A stretch of DNA of 64,000 bases from Anabaena lutea FACHB-196 (lineage in GTDB: Bacteria > Cyanobacteriota > Cyanobacteriia > Cyanobacteriales > Nostocaceae), in the NCBI RefSeq assembly GCF_014698305.1, contig NZ_JACJST010000008.1, positions 124,001 through 188,000 of the forward strand, given 5' to 3'. The notes beneath the pieces are model-generated. The model was given only the letters and a program-made list of their open reading frames with translations. It ran no database searches and was not told the DNA's origin. The position numbers and the translations under genes were made by a program. Below are positions 17,053 to 26,547 of the stretch, piece after piece. Each line of letters opens with the position of its first letter. Within the stretch, counting starts at the first letter, position 1.

Positions 17053-17844
17053 ATGTTGTTGTTCTTAAAGTTGATTGATTATTTATTAGCGGCTGTTTTT
17101 ATCAGTGCTGCTATCATCATTTATTTCGATTCCAGTAATCACGAATATCTAATAGCTGGTTCAGCAGCTTTAGCTATTGCAATTTTTTTGTTTCTACTCA
17201 ATAGAAGCTCAGTTAATAATGCCAATAAAGAAGCAAAAAAGATTGATTTTGAAAAAAAAGCGGAAATTTACACCTCTTTATTAACTCATAATAATTCTTT
17301 GGAAAACAATACAATCATCCCTGCTAGAGCCAAGGCTTTAGAGTATTGCCAAGATTTGATTAATGATTATAAAAACGTTAGAAATTGGGCAAGAAATCTT
17401 TACTACGTTTTGCAAATTTCTACCGTTGTTTTGTCTGGTGTCACACCAATTTTAGTGTTGGTAGATAAATTAGAAGCAGGACAAGCTTGGCTGAAGTGGC
17501 TACCAGTAATCTGTCCGGCTCTGGCTTCTATTATCGCCAGTATAGTCACTTCTTTTCCTTTTCAGAAGAATGCGGTTGCTGCTAACACAATTGTTGAGTT
17601 GTTAGAAGCAGAACAAGAGAAGTTTATCTTAGGAATTACACCAGCTTATCGTTGTTATGATGTCACGGATGAATCTGAACAACAACAACGAATAAGCCAA
17701 TCTGTGGAACAATTTATTACTCAAGTAAATAACATTCACCTGCAACAAGTGCAACAAGCTACTGAACAACAAAAAGATAAAAAGGAGCAAGCACCTAGTG
17801 AACAGTCCAGTTCTGATACAAGCCGAAGTGAACAACCAGCTTAA
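17053..17844 (+). CDS. DUF4231 (SLATT-like) membrane protein
   Basis: The 263-residue protein has two N-terminal hydrophobic segments (about 7-25 and 33-49). After a helical region there is another pair (about 122-140 and 147-166; LQISTVVLSGVTPILVL, LPVICPALASIIASIV). This is followed by SFPFQKNAVAANTIVELLEAE, which fits DUF4231. The tail is glutamine-rich and charged. DUF4231 belongs to the SLATT group of membrane proteins, some of which are thought to form effectors in nucleotide-signalling or defence systems. No cyclase or sensor gene is adjacent, so no such role can be claimed here. Confidence 0.72.
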   Translation: MLLFLKLIDYLLAAVFISAAIIIYFDSSNHEYLIAGSAALAIAIFLFLLNRSSVNNANKEAKKIDFEKKAEIYTSLLTHNNSLENNTIIPARAKALEYCQDLINDYKNVRNWARNLYYVLQISTVVLSGVTPILVLVDKLEAGQAWLKWLPVICPALASIIASIVTSFPFQKNAVAANTIVELLEAEQEKFILGITPAYRCYDVTDESEQQQRISQSVEQFITQVNNIHLQQVQQATEQQKDKKEQAPSEQSSSDTSRSEQPA

Positions 17845-17869
17845 AATGGGTTTGATTAGGCTAATCTAC

Positions 17870-17935
17870 TGAGGTACAAATTTATCTGCGTCTATCTTCT
17901 TCTATCTGCGGTTCCATCTTTCTTGCTGTACCTCA
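17870..17935. repeat. TGAGGTACA...TGTACCTCA inverted-end element, copy 1
   Basis: A 66-bp segment with 9-bp perfect inverted ends TGAGGTACA and TGTACCTCA. It encloses tandem TCTGCG-containing units (atctgcgtctatcttcttct). A related 76-bp copy lies at 51311-51386. The size and inverted ends suggest a very short MITE-like repeat. Confidence 0.75.
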
Positions 17936-17966
17936 CGAAGTAGAGGAATTTTGTAAGCGATTAATG

Positions 17967-17985
17967 AGGGGCTTTCTCTGCCCCT
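17967..17985. terminator. Hairpin between convergent DUF4231 and cheA genes
   Basis: AGGGGC-TTTCTCT-GCCCCT forms a 6-bp GC-rich stem in the convergent gap. There is no clear U-tract on either strand, so terminator function is only suggested by position. Confidence 0.4.
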
Positions 17986-18011
17986 GTTAACGTTTCTAGA
18001 TTGTGGTTTAT

Positions 18012-20996
18012 TCAATTATTAGATGATGTTGTTTCTGCCATCATAAAAATCATATCTTCCAAAGTTCTTAACAAATCTTGCTCATTATAAGGTTTAGAAA
18101 AATAAGCTCGCGCACCTAATTGCATTGCCATTTTGCGATGTTTATTACTACTACGAGAAGTCAACATAGCCACAGGAATGTTTTTTAAATCAGTGTTGGA
18201 TTTGACACGATCTAAAAAGCTATAACCATCAAGACGCGGCATTTCAATATCACAAATTACAGCTTGGACTTTTAAGCCACTTTCTAACTTTTCCCAAGCA
18301 TCTTGACCATCTTTAGCCTGTTCAACTTGATACCCTCCTTTTTCCAAAGTTAGAGCTAAATAACGGCGGACATTAATCGAGTCATCGACAATTAAAATCA
18401 TGCCTTTTTGGTGAGCAGGTCTAGCTATGGGTTTATCTTTTTGTGGTTTGAGAAAAGCAGTTTTTAATCGAGTTGTAGGTAACTTGTTACTTCTGTGAGG
18501 ACGTTGATTAGTCGTAATCCAAGATACTAATTCGTTGGTATTTACCAGTGGTACTACCCGACCATCACCAAGAATTGTGCAGTTGCTAAAACCGTCAGGT
18601 AAAGGTATATTCCCTTCAACTTGGCGAATCGCTACTTCTTGTTCACCCCAGCAACGGTCTACTTGCACAGCTACTGGTTGATGATCGTTTTTGACTATTA
18701 ACACGCTACTGGCATTAATGCCTGTTGGACTTTCTATGTCTAAACTATTGTAGTGGGAACAATTAAACTCAAAGTAATTACCCAAACGCATTAAAGGTAA
18801 CATACTATCTTGCCAGTTGAGAAATTCCCCTCCATCCATTGAGAAAACCTGATCGTTTTGCAGTAAAAAGATTTCCGCAACTACATCTGTAGGAACTGCT
18901 AAAACCATGCGTTGGTGTCGTCGGCTGCCAGTATCAATCTCTACCAATAACACTCGTGCGACTGACAGTGTAAAGGGTACTGATAAAGTAAAAGTCGTAC
19001 CAATTCCTGGTTGTGTGTCAACTTTAATATCACCCCGCACCATTGTTAGATTATTGCGAACTACATCCATTCCCACACCACGTCCTGATAAAGCTGTGAC
19101 TTGATCAGAAGTTGTAAATCCAGGTTCAAAAATCAGTGATAGTAGTTCCTCATCACTAGCACCAGCGATTAGGGCTGTATCCAAACCCATTGTTATCGCA
19201 CGTTGGCGGATTTTTTCTAGAGAAATGCCTCTACCATCATCACGCATAGTAATGATAGTGCGATCGCTCCGGTGATAGCCTCTAATTTCAATTAATCCTT
19301 GTTCTGGCTTCCCTTGAGCGCGACGGGTAGCCGGATCTTCAATTCCATGATCAAAAGCATTACGTAACAAATGCATTAACGGCTCATTCAAAGCCTCTAA
19401 AATACTGCGTTCAATTAAAGTTTTCCCACCTTCAATATTTAACTGCACATTTTTGCCATACTCAACATTTAAATCACGAATTGCTCTGGGAAAACGCTCT
19501 ACCAAATCAGATAAAGGACGCATCCTCACTTGTGTTAACTTTCTCTGGGCTTGCTTGGATGTCTTATTTAGCTTCCGCGCAATTTGATCTGTATCATCAA
19601 CACTGAGTTGAATATCACTTGTGACTTCTGCTACCTGAACAATAGTTTCCATCACCTCCTGAGACAGCAGGTTTAATTTCTGATATTGATCTACCTCCAA
19701 AACATTAACACCTGACTCTGTTGTTGGTGTCTGGTGATTAGCTTCTGACTCTTTTGATGCAGATAACCTAGAAGACAAAGTTTGCGTAATAATTTTTTCA
19801 TATGCTAAACGCACTTCTTGATGTTCTTGGTCAAGAATTTGCACTCTTTGGCTAAGACCAAAAACCAGTTTTCGTAATCTTTCTAGTTGTAAATTTAGTC
19901 CATTTCGCTGGATAATTATTTCTCCAAATAAATCATTAATTTCCTCTAGTTGCTTACTAGGAACTCGCACTGTATTTTCATGAATTTCTTTATCTTTAGA
20001 AACAGTGGCGATCTCGCTTTTGCGTTCAATTTGTTTATAATCTGAAGATGGAATTTCTTGAGTAAATGCTATATTTTGTTCAGGAAACTCCACAGCATTA
20101 ATTTCTGGAGGTAACTCTATCTCTAATGAGCCAAAATCAGTAGTCAGTCCCTCTGCTACCAAGAGATTTTCATTAATTGGGACTATGGCCGAGGTAGAAA
20201 CCTGCTCTTGAGTATCCCTGACTGCACCCAGATGAATGTCTCTTGGTAAGCTATTTCGTTGATTTGTCAGCACTAAAGCTTGCGATCGCCGCCATGCTTG
20301 CAATGCTAACTGGGCAATTTCTACAACCCGCTCTGGAGCAGTTTCTAAGTGATGGTTGACTGATTCACAAAGCTGAGTAAAAGCAGTTAACTGAAGCATT
20401 TCTCCCAAACCACCCAACTCCGCAGCCATTAGCCCCACTTCTTGGTGTAACTCCAGTTGAGAACTATTTGCTAACAGAGATTCTAGGCGCTGTAAATACT
20501 CTTCCACCTCGGTTTCAAACAATAAAGGGATAATTCCCTGTCCATCTTCTGGGGATAGCATGGTTGTAATATCCTCTGGAGATGGGTCGCCCAAACGCTG
20601 ATGTAATTCATCAAAAATTGGATAGCAAAAGGTTTTTAACCATTTATCATCTAGAGATTTTCTCTGTGATAACAAATCCACAATTTGCCGTAGCCAATCA
20701 ACACCAGATAATAATAAACTCTGTAAATGAGTGTCAATTTCTAGAGAATTTTTACTAGTTTTTAAAACCTTAAAAGAATCTTCCAAGCGATGAGCCAAAT
20801 CACTCAACACCCGAAACCCCATCATCGCTGCGCCACCTTTAATAGAATGAGCGGCTCGCATTGCAGCATTAATCTTATCTAAATCGATATGTCTACTAGT
20901 GTCGATTTCTAGCAATATACTTTCTAATGTATTGAGATAATCAGTTGCCTCTTCCAGAAACTGCATCTGGATTTCCAATTCTTTATCATTCGTCAT
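18012..20996 (-). CDS. CheA-type hybrid histidine kinase with C-terminal receiver
   Basis: The 994-residue protein has an N-terminal HPt domain (phosphorylatable H50 in AMRAAHSIKGG). A second degenerate HPt-like region near 160-240 precedes a linker and dimerisation helices. The HATPase core has an N box LMHLLRNAFDHGIED, G1 RDDGRGIS and G2 ALSGRGVGMDVV (about 530-660). A CheW-like domain (about 670-840) and a receiver domain (about 875-990; ILIVDDS, ICDIEMP, KPYNEQD) complete it. This is the cyanobacterial PixL/HmpE/PilL layout. It is the last gene of a chemosensory operon and would autophosphorylate and pass phosphate to response regulators controlling type IV pilus motility or taxis. Confidence 0.93.
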   Translation of the reverse strand: MTNDKELEIQMQFLEEATDYLNTLESILLEIDTSRHIDLDKINAAMRAAHSIKGGAAMMGFRVLSDLAHRLEDSFKVLKTSKNSLEIDTHLQSLLLSGVDWLRQIVDLLSQRKSLDDKWLKTFCYPIFDELHQRLGDPSPEDITTMLSPEDGQGIIPLLFETEVEEYLQRLESLLANSSQLELHQEVGLMAAELGGLGEMLQLTAFTQLCESVNHHLETAPERVVEIAQLALQAWRRSQALVLTNQRNSLPRDIHLGAVRDTQEQVSTSAIVPINENLLVAEGLTTDFGSLEIELPPEINAVEFPEQNIAFTQEIPSSDYKQIERKSEIATVSKDKEIHENTVRVPSKQLEEINDLFGEIIIQRNGLNLQLERLRKLVFGLSQRVQILDQEHQEVRLAYEKIITQTLSSRLSASKESEANHQTPTTESGVNVLEVDQYQKLNLLSQEVMETIVQVAEVTSDIQLSVDDTDQIARKLNKTSKQAQRKLTQVRMRPLSDLVERFPRAIRDLNVEYGKNVQLNIEGGKTLIERSILEALNEPLMHLLRNAFDHGIEDPATRRAQGKPEQGLIEIRGYHRSDRTIITMRDDGRGISLEKIRQRAITMGLDTALIAGASDEELLSLIFEPGFTTSDQVTALSGRGVGMDVVRNNLTMVRGDIKVDTQPGIGTTFTLSVPFTLSVARVLLVEIDTGSRRHQRMVLAVPTDVVAEIFLLQNDQVFSMDGGEFLNWQDSMLPLMRLGNYFEFNCSHYNSLDIESPTGINASSVLIVKNDHQPVAVQVDRCWGEQEVAIRQVEGNIPLPDGFSNCTILGDGRVVPLVNTNELVSWITTNQRPHRSNKLPTTRLKTAFLKPQKDKPIARPAHQKGMILIVDDSINVRRYLALTLEKGGYQVEQAKDGQDAWEKLESGLKVQAVICDIEMPRLDGYSFLDRVKSNTDLKNIPVAMLTSRSSNKHRKMAMQLGARAYFSKPYNEQDLLRTLEDMIFMMAETTSSNN

Positions 20997-21090
20997 AAAT
21001 CATTAGTCCTCAGTCATTCAATTTTAGGTTTGGGATTTTAGATTTGGAATTGACAATTTATAACTTGATGCCACTGGGAATTAAAATTAA

Positions 21091-21123
21091 GTAGGTGGGC
21101 GTAAATAATTATCGTTGGGATCA
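21091..21123. repeat. Dispersed repeat, GTAGG...CGTTGGGATCA copy
   Basis: This 33-bp core is followed by a GC-rich imperfect hairpin (gctgctcttgcgggag). It resembles 27865-27897, where the same start is followed by a TTTACATAGTTTG block. It sits in the gap between the cheA and MCP genes. Confidence 0.6.
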
Positions 21124-21240
21124 AGCTGCTCTTGCGGGAGTAAAAAAGGGTTTTATTGTGCTGATTTACAGCAGTTTTTATATAATTCGAGTTTGCTCTG
21201 TGCTTGAAGCGTGAGGCTGAAAATAGCTACAATGACTAAA

Positions 21241-23493
21241 TCAATTGACTTTAAAAGTCTCGACAGTCTTTTGCAAATGTTGGGAAATCTCCACAGTTTT
21301 TTGTAAAGATTCAGAAACTTGGTAAGAAGAATCGCTGGTGTGTTGGCAAATAGCAACAATATCTTTCATCAATTGGCTCGCAACTTGCGATGTTTGTACC
21401 TGAGAAACCGTAGCTGTAGAAATTGACTGCACTAAAGTATCTATTTGCTGCGACACATCTAAAATTTCACTCAAACTCTGTTTGGCATCTTCGACAATTT
21501 GGGTACTTTCAACTACCTGAATAGTTCCTATCTCCATTGCCTTCACCACTTCGCTGGTTTCTCGTTGAATTTTATCGACAATTTGCTCAATTTCTTGGGT
21601 AGCTGCCGCACTCCGAGCCGCTAATTCCCCGACTTCTTCCGCAACTACAGCAAAACCTTGACCTTCTTCCCCAGCCCGTGCTGCTTCAATACCTGCATTA
21701 ATTGCCAACAAATTAGTTTGCATGGCAATTTGGTTAATTAAAGACACAACACGGGAAATTTGTTGAGAAGATTCTCCCAAATGCCTGACTTTCTTAGCAG
21801 TTTCGCCCACTGTTTCTTGCAAAGACAAAATATTTTTTACTGTCAAATCCATCGCTTTTCCACTTTTGATAGCGGTGTGGTTAGCATGATTAGTAATGGC
21901 AGTAACTTGTTGAGCGTCATCAGCTACAGCTTGCATGGAACTAGTCATTTGCTCAACTGCTTCTAAGGTGCGATTGATTTCAGAAGCTTGTGTCAGTGCT
22001 TCCGCTGCTAAGTGTTGGATAGCATCTTGATTAGAGCCAAGGGCTGTGTTGACTTGCGTAGCAGTCTGTTTGACTTGGGTGACGATATCCCGCAAGCTTT
22101 TGACAATTGAGTTGAAAGCATTAGCAACAGTACCAACTTCTCCTGATGTGACATCAGCTTGTACTGTTAAATCTCCCTGAGCAGCACTTTCTACCTCGGT
22201 AAGTAACTTCAGAAGTTGTAGATGTAGTGTGTCTTTTTGTAGCCATTCCGGCTCTGAGATAGCTTCTCTATGAGCCTTAATTTCCAACTCTTTGACAGAA
22301 ACGGGTAATTCATTCTCTCTGGAAATCTCCACAGGAATCTTGATTTCTTCTTCAGCCCGGATTGCGACTACCGCAGATTTATCTAAATTTGGCTTTGTCA
22401 TTCCCTTGGCTAACCAAGCCACTAGTAATGTCATCAATAATGCTATCAGTGCTGTTCTATGAGCAATAAAAATCAGAAATTGTCTTTGCGGCTCAACAGC
22501 TATTTCGGCATCTTGAGCCATCATTACCTGCCAGTTGAGTTGCGGTAAACCTGCTATTTTTCTCAATGGTAAATAACTGACTATTTCTGGCTTTTGATTA
22601 ATTGTCTGAACTCCTGTTAAATCATTGACATTTTGCCTAGCCAGCAGATTCGCTAAACTAGGATATATTACTGTAGCCTCTTGCCCCAATAAATCTGACT
22701 TGGGACTGAGAAATACTTTTCCTGAAGTATCAACTAAAGAATAGTTATTACTATGGGTTACGTAATTTTTAATGAATTCTTCTAACATTTTTAAAGGCAT
22801 TCGGGTTCGCACTATGGCGATAGTTTTGCCCGTGGCTGCTTCTTTAACTGGTGCAGCTATATAAATTACTAAACCGATATTTTCTAATTTTTCTGGTTGA
22901 CTAATAACAACAGCGTTTTTTTGCAAAACCTCTTGAAAGTATTGTTGGTTTCTTTCCTGTTGTATGAATTTACCTTGATTTTGCAAAATTACTCGCCCAT
23001 TGAGATCCAATACTGCTACACTGTCATAGGCTTTATAGGCTGTAATAAAGCGGTTGAATACTACCTGTTTTTGGGTAATAGCAGTGCTTTTACTCACTAG
23101 ATCATTCGTCAAAAATGGCAGATTAGAGAGGATCTGAATATCTCCATACCTTGCCAACATAAAACGATTAATAGTATCGCTGAAGCTAATTACTTCATTT
23201 TCTTGATTTATGATAATTTGCTTAGTAATTGATTTGCTGCCAAAGCTATAGGCGATTATTCCCATTCCCATGACTGGTAATGTACCAATAGCAATTGCAA
23301 AAAATATCGCTTTTGTGCTTAATTTAAGTTGCTGCCAATATTTAACTGCATAATTGCCAGAATAATTGTGAGTTTTTTGGGCATCAGACTTACTAGCAAT
23401 TTCGTTTCTAGAATCACTGACTTTTGATGATGCCATTATAGATGCTTGATTTTTAGGATCACCACTTTGAGTAGTCTTGGTTTTATTAAACAT
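21241..23493 (-). CDS. Methyl-accepting chemotaxis protein, dCache sensor type
   Basis: The 750-residue protein has one N-terminal membrane helix (about 62-82). An extracytoplasmic dCache-like region follows (about 90-340; [20 protein letters not shown] in parts), then a second membrane helix (about 341-360). A HAMP-like stretch ([22 protein letters not shown] in parts) leads to a methyl-accepting signalling domain with the tip sequence [24 protein letters not shown]. It senses an external signal and controls CheA activity through CheW. It has no GAF/phytochrome domains, so it is not a PixJ-type photoreceptor. It lies between cheW and cheA in one operon. Confidence 0.93.
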   Translation of the reverse strand: MFNKTKTTQSGDPKNQASIMASSKVSDSRNEIASKSDAQKTHNYSGNYAVKYWQQLKLSTKAIFFAIAIGTLPVMGMGIIAYSFGSKSITKQIIINQENEVISFSDTINRFMLARYGDIQILSNLPFLTNDLVSKSTAITQKQVVFNRFITAYKAYDSVAVLDLNGRVILQNQGKFIQQERNQQYFQEVLQKNAVVISQPEKLENIGLVIYIAAPVKEAATGKTIAIVRTRMPLKMLEEFIKNYVTHSNNYSLVDTSGKVFLSPKSDLLGQEATVIYPSLANLLARQNVNDLTGVQTINQKPEIVSYLPLRKIAGLPQLNWQVMMAQDAEIAVEPQRQFLIFIAHRTALIALLMTLLVAWLAKGMTKPNLDKSAVVAIRAEEEIKIPVEISRENELPVSVKELEIKAHREAISEPEWLQKDTLHLQLLKLLTEVESAAQGDLTVQADVTSGEVGTVANAFNSIVKSLRDIVTQVKQTATQVNTALGSNQDAIQHLAAEALTQASEINRTLEAVEQMTSSMQAVADDAQQVTAITNHANHTAIKSGKAMDLTVKNILSLQETVGETAKKVRHLGESSQQISRVVSLINQIAMQTNLLAINAGIEAARAGEEGQGFAVVAEEVGELAARSAAATQEIEQIVDKIQRETSEVVKAMEIGTIQVVESTQIVEDAKQSLSEILDVSQQIDTLVQSISTATVSQVQTSQVASQLMKDIVAICQHTSDSSYQVSESLQKTVEISQHLQKTVETFKVN

Positions 23494-23551
23494 GAAATAA
23501 TTCCCCTGACGTTATTAAAAATAACAGTAAATAGCGATTTATTTTGATTGG

Positions 23552-24049
23552 TTAATCACTGCGATTATTACCATAATTTACAATACTCTGTGCATCTAAT
23601 ACAAGTAGAGTTTCTTCTTTTTGATCTACGCAGCCACATAGATAAGGAACCAAACTAGATGCCACTTGTCCTACAGGAGAATGAATATCATCTGACATCA
23701 ATTTAGTTGTACCTTTAATTTCTTGCACAACTAAGCCCAAAAGCAATGATTCTACTTTAATAACGATGATATTATACTGTCTGAGCCGATGATCTAGGCA
23801 TTCTAAATTAAACATTTTTGGCAGATCAATTACCCAAATAATCCGACTGCGCCAATTCATTAATCCTAAAATACAGGCAGGCATATTCGGCATGGCAGTC
23901 ACAGATTCAACTGGTATAATAATTGCTTCTTGGGTATGATTAACTGATAAAACTGCCGTAGTTTGTTGATTCAATTGAAATTTAAGATAGCTATCTCCCG
24001 ATGAGCTTTGAGTTGGTTGATAGTACAGGTTTATTTTTGAATTTGCCAT
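23552..24049 (-). CDS. CheW-like chemotaxis coupling protein
   Basis: The 165-residue single CheW domain includes VESVTAMPNMPACILGLMNWRSRIIWVIDL (in parts, about 47-76) and a C-terminal LLVLDAQSIVNY strand. Such proteins tether MCPs to CheA, here presumably the products of the two downstream genes. The 58-bp gap to the MCP gene implies cotranscription. Functional labels in relatives include PixI, HmpC and PilI; I cannot choose among them from sequence alone. Confidence 0.9.
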   Translation of the reverse strand: MANSKINLYYQPTQSSSGDSYLKFQLNQQTTAVLSVNHTQEAIIIPVESVTAMPNMPACILGLMNWRSRIIWVIDLPKMFNLECLDHRLRQYNIIVIKVESLLLGLVVQEIKGTTKLMSDDIHSPVGQVASSLVPYLCGCVDQKEETLLVLDAQSIVNYGNNRSD

Positions 24050-24441
24050 ATATTAAATTGGTTAAATATTGAAGATGTTTAGCTTAGTAAGGGCATCTTT
24101 AATTATTAATATCATTTGATTGGTTAAATTCCTATGGCAAATAATCAAAATGGTTCTTCAGTACCTAATATGCAAAATCGAGGCAAAAAAATCCTAGAAA
24201 CCTTAATCTGTATAAGAAATGAGGCAGAATTTTTAACCTTATTGCCAAATATTGTCTCTTTCCCCTGTTAAGAGTTCCCTGTTCCCTCTTACCGACTGGT
24301 AATCTAGCATAACAAGTACCGTAGAGCCATCAAAATCATCATTAGTAAATTTAAACTCCCTAGTTAAAGTTCATGATAAATTCTATCAAACTCTCTATTG
24401 CCAGTATTAATAATTTGTCTATTTGACTGGCAATTATTCAA
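24050..24441. other. Gap in the chemosensory operon where a CheY gene is usual
   Basis: This 392-bp stretch lies between the PatA/PixG-like gene and cheW. Related cyanobacterial operons commonly place a single-domain CheY (PixH/HmpB type) here. I find no receiver-domain sequence on the minus strand. The only open frame is a 45-codon plus-strand ORF at 24134-24271. Confidence 0.6.
24134..24271 (+). CDS. Possible 45-residue ORF, unrecognised
   Basis: An ATG-started frame (MANNQNGSSVPNMQNRGKKI...) of 45 codons runs antisense to the surrounding operon. The composition is protein-like rather than repeat-like, but no family is recognised and no strong ribosome-binding site is evident. It may be a fragment of a lost gene or chance. 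Confidence 0.25.
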   Translation: MANNQNGSSVPNMQNRGKKILETLICIRNEAEFLTLLPNIVSFPC

Positions 24442-25488
24442 TCAGCTGATGTGTTTAGACACCATTTTTAGCAAATCTGCTCTGGTAAAAGGCTTGGTTA
24501 AATAGCCTGATGACCTCACAATCTTCGCTTTTGCTTTGTCAATAAAGCCTGTTCTTGCCGTCACCATAATAATGGGTGTATTTTTAAATGCTGAATGCCT
24601 CCGTAATAATGAGCAGAGTTCATAACCATCTAAATTTGGCATTTCTACATCTAACAAAATTAAGTCAGGTTTACTCCTGATAATTTGCATTAAAGCTTTA
24701 ATTGGGTCATTAATCAAGACTACTGCAAATGTTTGTTCATCCAAGAAATGCCTCAGAGAATTCAAAACTGCTTGGCTATCATCTATACAGGCAATTGTAT
24801 AATAGTTTTTACTAAGAGACGACCGCGTATTTTTGTGATTTTTCTGTTCAGCAAGCGAAATTTTTAGTGATTTTGATGATTTTTCCTCAAGCTGGGTTTC
24901 CGGTAATGTCTGAGTTGGTAAACTGCTATTAGATGGCATTACTGGCTTGATATTCTGACGGTAGCGTAACTGCTTTTGACAATGTTCTACGATTAATTGC
25001 AAATCTAAATGACAGAATTTTGGTAGTTCATCCCAAGAATTATCGGAATTAAGTTTATAATTACCTTCTTTTAAACAAAGAAATGACTCCAGCACTTCTT
25101 TCGCTAATTCTTCTATCAGCATTCCAGCTTGTGCAGAAGTAATATAATCTTGTTGAACTAGCCAGCAAATAGCATGATAATCTGCATTTGCTATGAGGTG
25201 AGATTCATTCGGGGCTTGGGAAATCAGCCCCATCTGTTCATAAGTTGCGTTGTCAAAAGTAGGAATTTGCTGATTTAAGCGTTGTAGGTGACTTTCAAGA
25301 CGCTCAAACACTTTAACGGAATAAGTAGCATAAGTTAGTTTACCGTCTTGTAAATAGATTGACCAAGAAACTCTATTAGTGAATACATTTAAGCATCCTG
25401 TCACTCGTCGAGTACTGAGTTGTGCCAACAGGGACAGTGGATGTAGTTTCTGAAACAACCTGTAGCTACCTAGAGAAGTTGTCATCAT
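24442..25488 (-). CDS. PatA/PixG-type response regulator (DUF4388-REC)
   Basis: The 348-residue protein has an N-terminal DUF4388/PATAN-like domain (about 10-175; LLAQLSTRRVTGCLNVF, IYLQDGKLTYA). A serine/lysine-rich linker (about 190-225) leads to a C-terminal receiver domain (about 230-345; ACIDDSQAVL, ILLDVEMPNLDGY, MVTARTG, KPFTRADLL). The phosphorylated Asp is that in LLDVEMP. In cyanobacteria this layout is PixG (phototaxis), PatA (heterocyst pattern) or HmpA-like. Position at the head of a CheW-MCP-CheA operon favours a motility output regulator. Confidence 0.9.
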   Translation of the reverse strand: MMTTSLGSYRLFQKLHPLSLLAQLSTRRVTGCLNVFTNRVSWSIYLQDGKLTYATYSVKVFERLESHLQRLNQQIPTFDNATYEQMGLISQAPNESHLIANADYHAICWLVQQDYITSAQAGMLIEELAKEVLESFLCLKEGNYKLNSDNSWDELPKFCHLDLQLIVEHCQKQLRYRQNIKPVMPSNSSLPTQTLPETQLEEKSSKSLKISLAEQKNHKNTRSSLSKNYYTIACIDDSQAVLNSLRHFLDEQTFAVVLINDPIKALMQIIRSKPDLILLDVEMPNLDGYELCSLLRRHSAFKNTPIIMVTARTGFIDKAKAKIVRSSGYLTKPFTRADLLKMVSKHIS

Positions 25489-25766
25489 TGTGCTTTTACT
25501 TCAGCTAAATTCCATACTTGTGATTTGAATTTGCATATAGCAGTCCTATCTGATTTGTGATGTAGGATTTTAGCATTGCTACACTCGTACTGATACAGAA
25601 AATAGACAAGCTAGGAATAAGCAAAAGATTTGCTCACGAATTATTTAGGATTGCCATAGCATATACTTCACAATTAAAATCAAGTATAAAACATCAAATA
25701 CTTTGTCATCCTAAATACAAAATTTGATGTTCTAGTTGGTGGTAAAACTCTACAATAACAATATTC

Positions 25767-25915
25767 TTAACCACTTTTAAGCCCGTAGAGTGTCTGTAGC
25801 CTTTCTTTACCCGTTGTTTTTACAGCATATGGAACGGCTTTTTTTAATTGTTCCTGGCCTTCTGTGATCTCTACTTGTAATCTCAGCCGGTGCGTTGCAA
25901 CTTTATAAGAATGCA
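25767..25915 (-). pseudogene. Probable IS630-type transposase N-terminal remnant
   Basis: On the minus strand this reads VATHRLRLQVEITEGQEQ... followed by KERLQTLYGLKSG and a stop. This resembles the N-terminal segment of cyanobacterial IS630-family transposases (KERLQ-LYWLK). After the stop, a +1 frame continues with VKN, as expected after a frameshift, and then loses similarity. Terminal inverted repeats were not found. Assignment rests on memory of the family pattern and needs a search. Confidence 0.4.
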
Positions 25916-25972
25916 CTATCCCTTGACAATGGTTTAGAGTAGAATTAGCAACTAAGCTAAAAAAAATTGCCA

Positions 25973-26317
25973 ATGGTGTTTGATCCTGACTTTTTGAATG
26001 ACAACTCTGAGCAACACCCTAATCAGCTTTTGAACGATCACTTTGGGGAAAATCCGAATCAGTTACTCAAATATTTGCAGCATCAGTCTCCCGAAGTCTT
26101 AGCCCGTGTAGCCCAGTCTGTCAGCCCGGAAATTAAACAAATCATTTCTCAAAATGTCCAAGGGCTGGTGGGAATGCTTCCAGGAGAAAGTTTTAATGTG
26201 CAAATTACTACAGACCGCGATAACCTAGCAGGGCTGTTAGCATCAGCAATGATGACCGGGTATTTCTTGCGCCAAATGGAACAACGAATGCAATTAGAGC
26301 ATTTGTCTAATCAATAG
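25973..26317 (+). CDS. DUF760 family protein
   Basis: The 114-residue protein begins MVFDPDFLNDNSEQHP. It contains the conserved core ENPNQLLKYLQHQSPEVLARVA (in parts) and SPEIKQIISQNVQGLVGMLP, ending with a LLASAMMTGYFLRQMEQRM helix. DUF760 is found across cyanobacteria and plastids with no settled function; one plant member is linked to protein turnover. The alternative start two codons upstream (25967) is less likely. The gene is monocistronic and convergent with the protease gene. Confidence 0.85.
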   Translation: MVFDPDFLNDNSEQHPNQLLNDHFGENPNQLLKYLQHQSPEVLARVAQSVSPEIKQIISQNVQGLVGMLPGESFNVQITTDRDNLAGLLASAMMTGYFLRQMEQRMQLEHLSNQ

Positions 26318-26346
26318 TCAAGAGTACAGGCGCGATTGATCAAAGA

Positions 26347-26505
26347 TGACACGGGGACTCAGAGACTCGGAGACTCGGAGCTTTTGATGCGTCTCTGGAA
26401 CGAAAGTTCCAGGGGTCTGAAACCCCGTCTGAATCTTCTATTCAGACGCTGGAAATTGGGCGGGGTTACAATCGGAGTTTAATTTCTGTCTCCGTGTCAC
26501 CGCGT
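26347..26505. repeat. Compound repeat with three adjacent hairpins
   Basis: Between convergent genes lie three adjoining perfect hairpins: GGAACGAAAGTTCC (26397-26410), GGGGT-CTGAA-ACCCC (26412-26426) and GTCTGAAT-CTTCT-ATTCAGAC (26427-26447). They are flanked by GACACGG on the left and CCGTGTC on the right, with tandem gactcgga and cgcgtctc units. It may act as a bidirectional terminator for DUF760 and the protease gene. Confidence 0.7.
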
Positions 26506-26547
26506 CTCTCTCTCCGCGTCTCTTCGTAAACACGTCTGTAATATTAA

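Noticed and set aside
17053-17844. SLATT/CBASS-type defence effector
   Set aside because: DUF4231 is SLATT-like, but no nucleotide cyclase or other sensor gene adjoins, so a defence role is unsupported.
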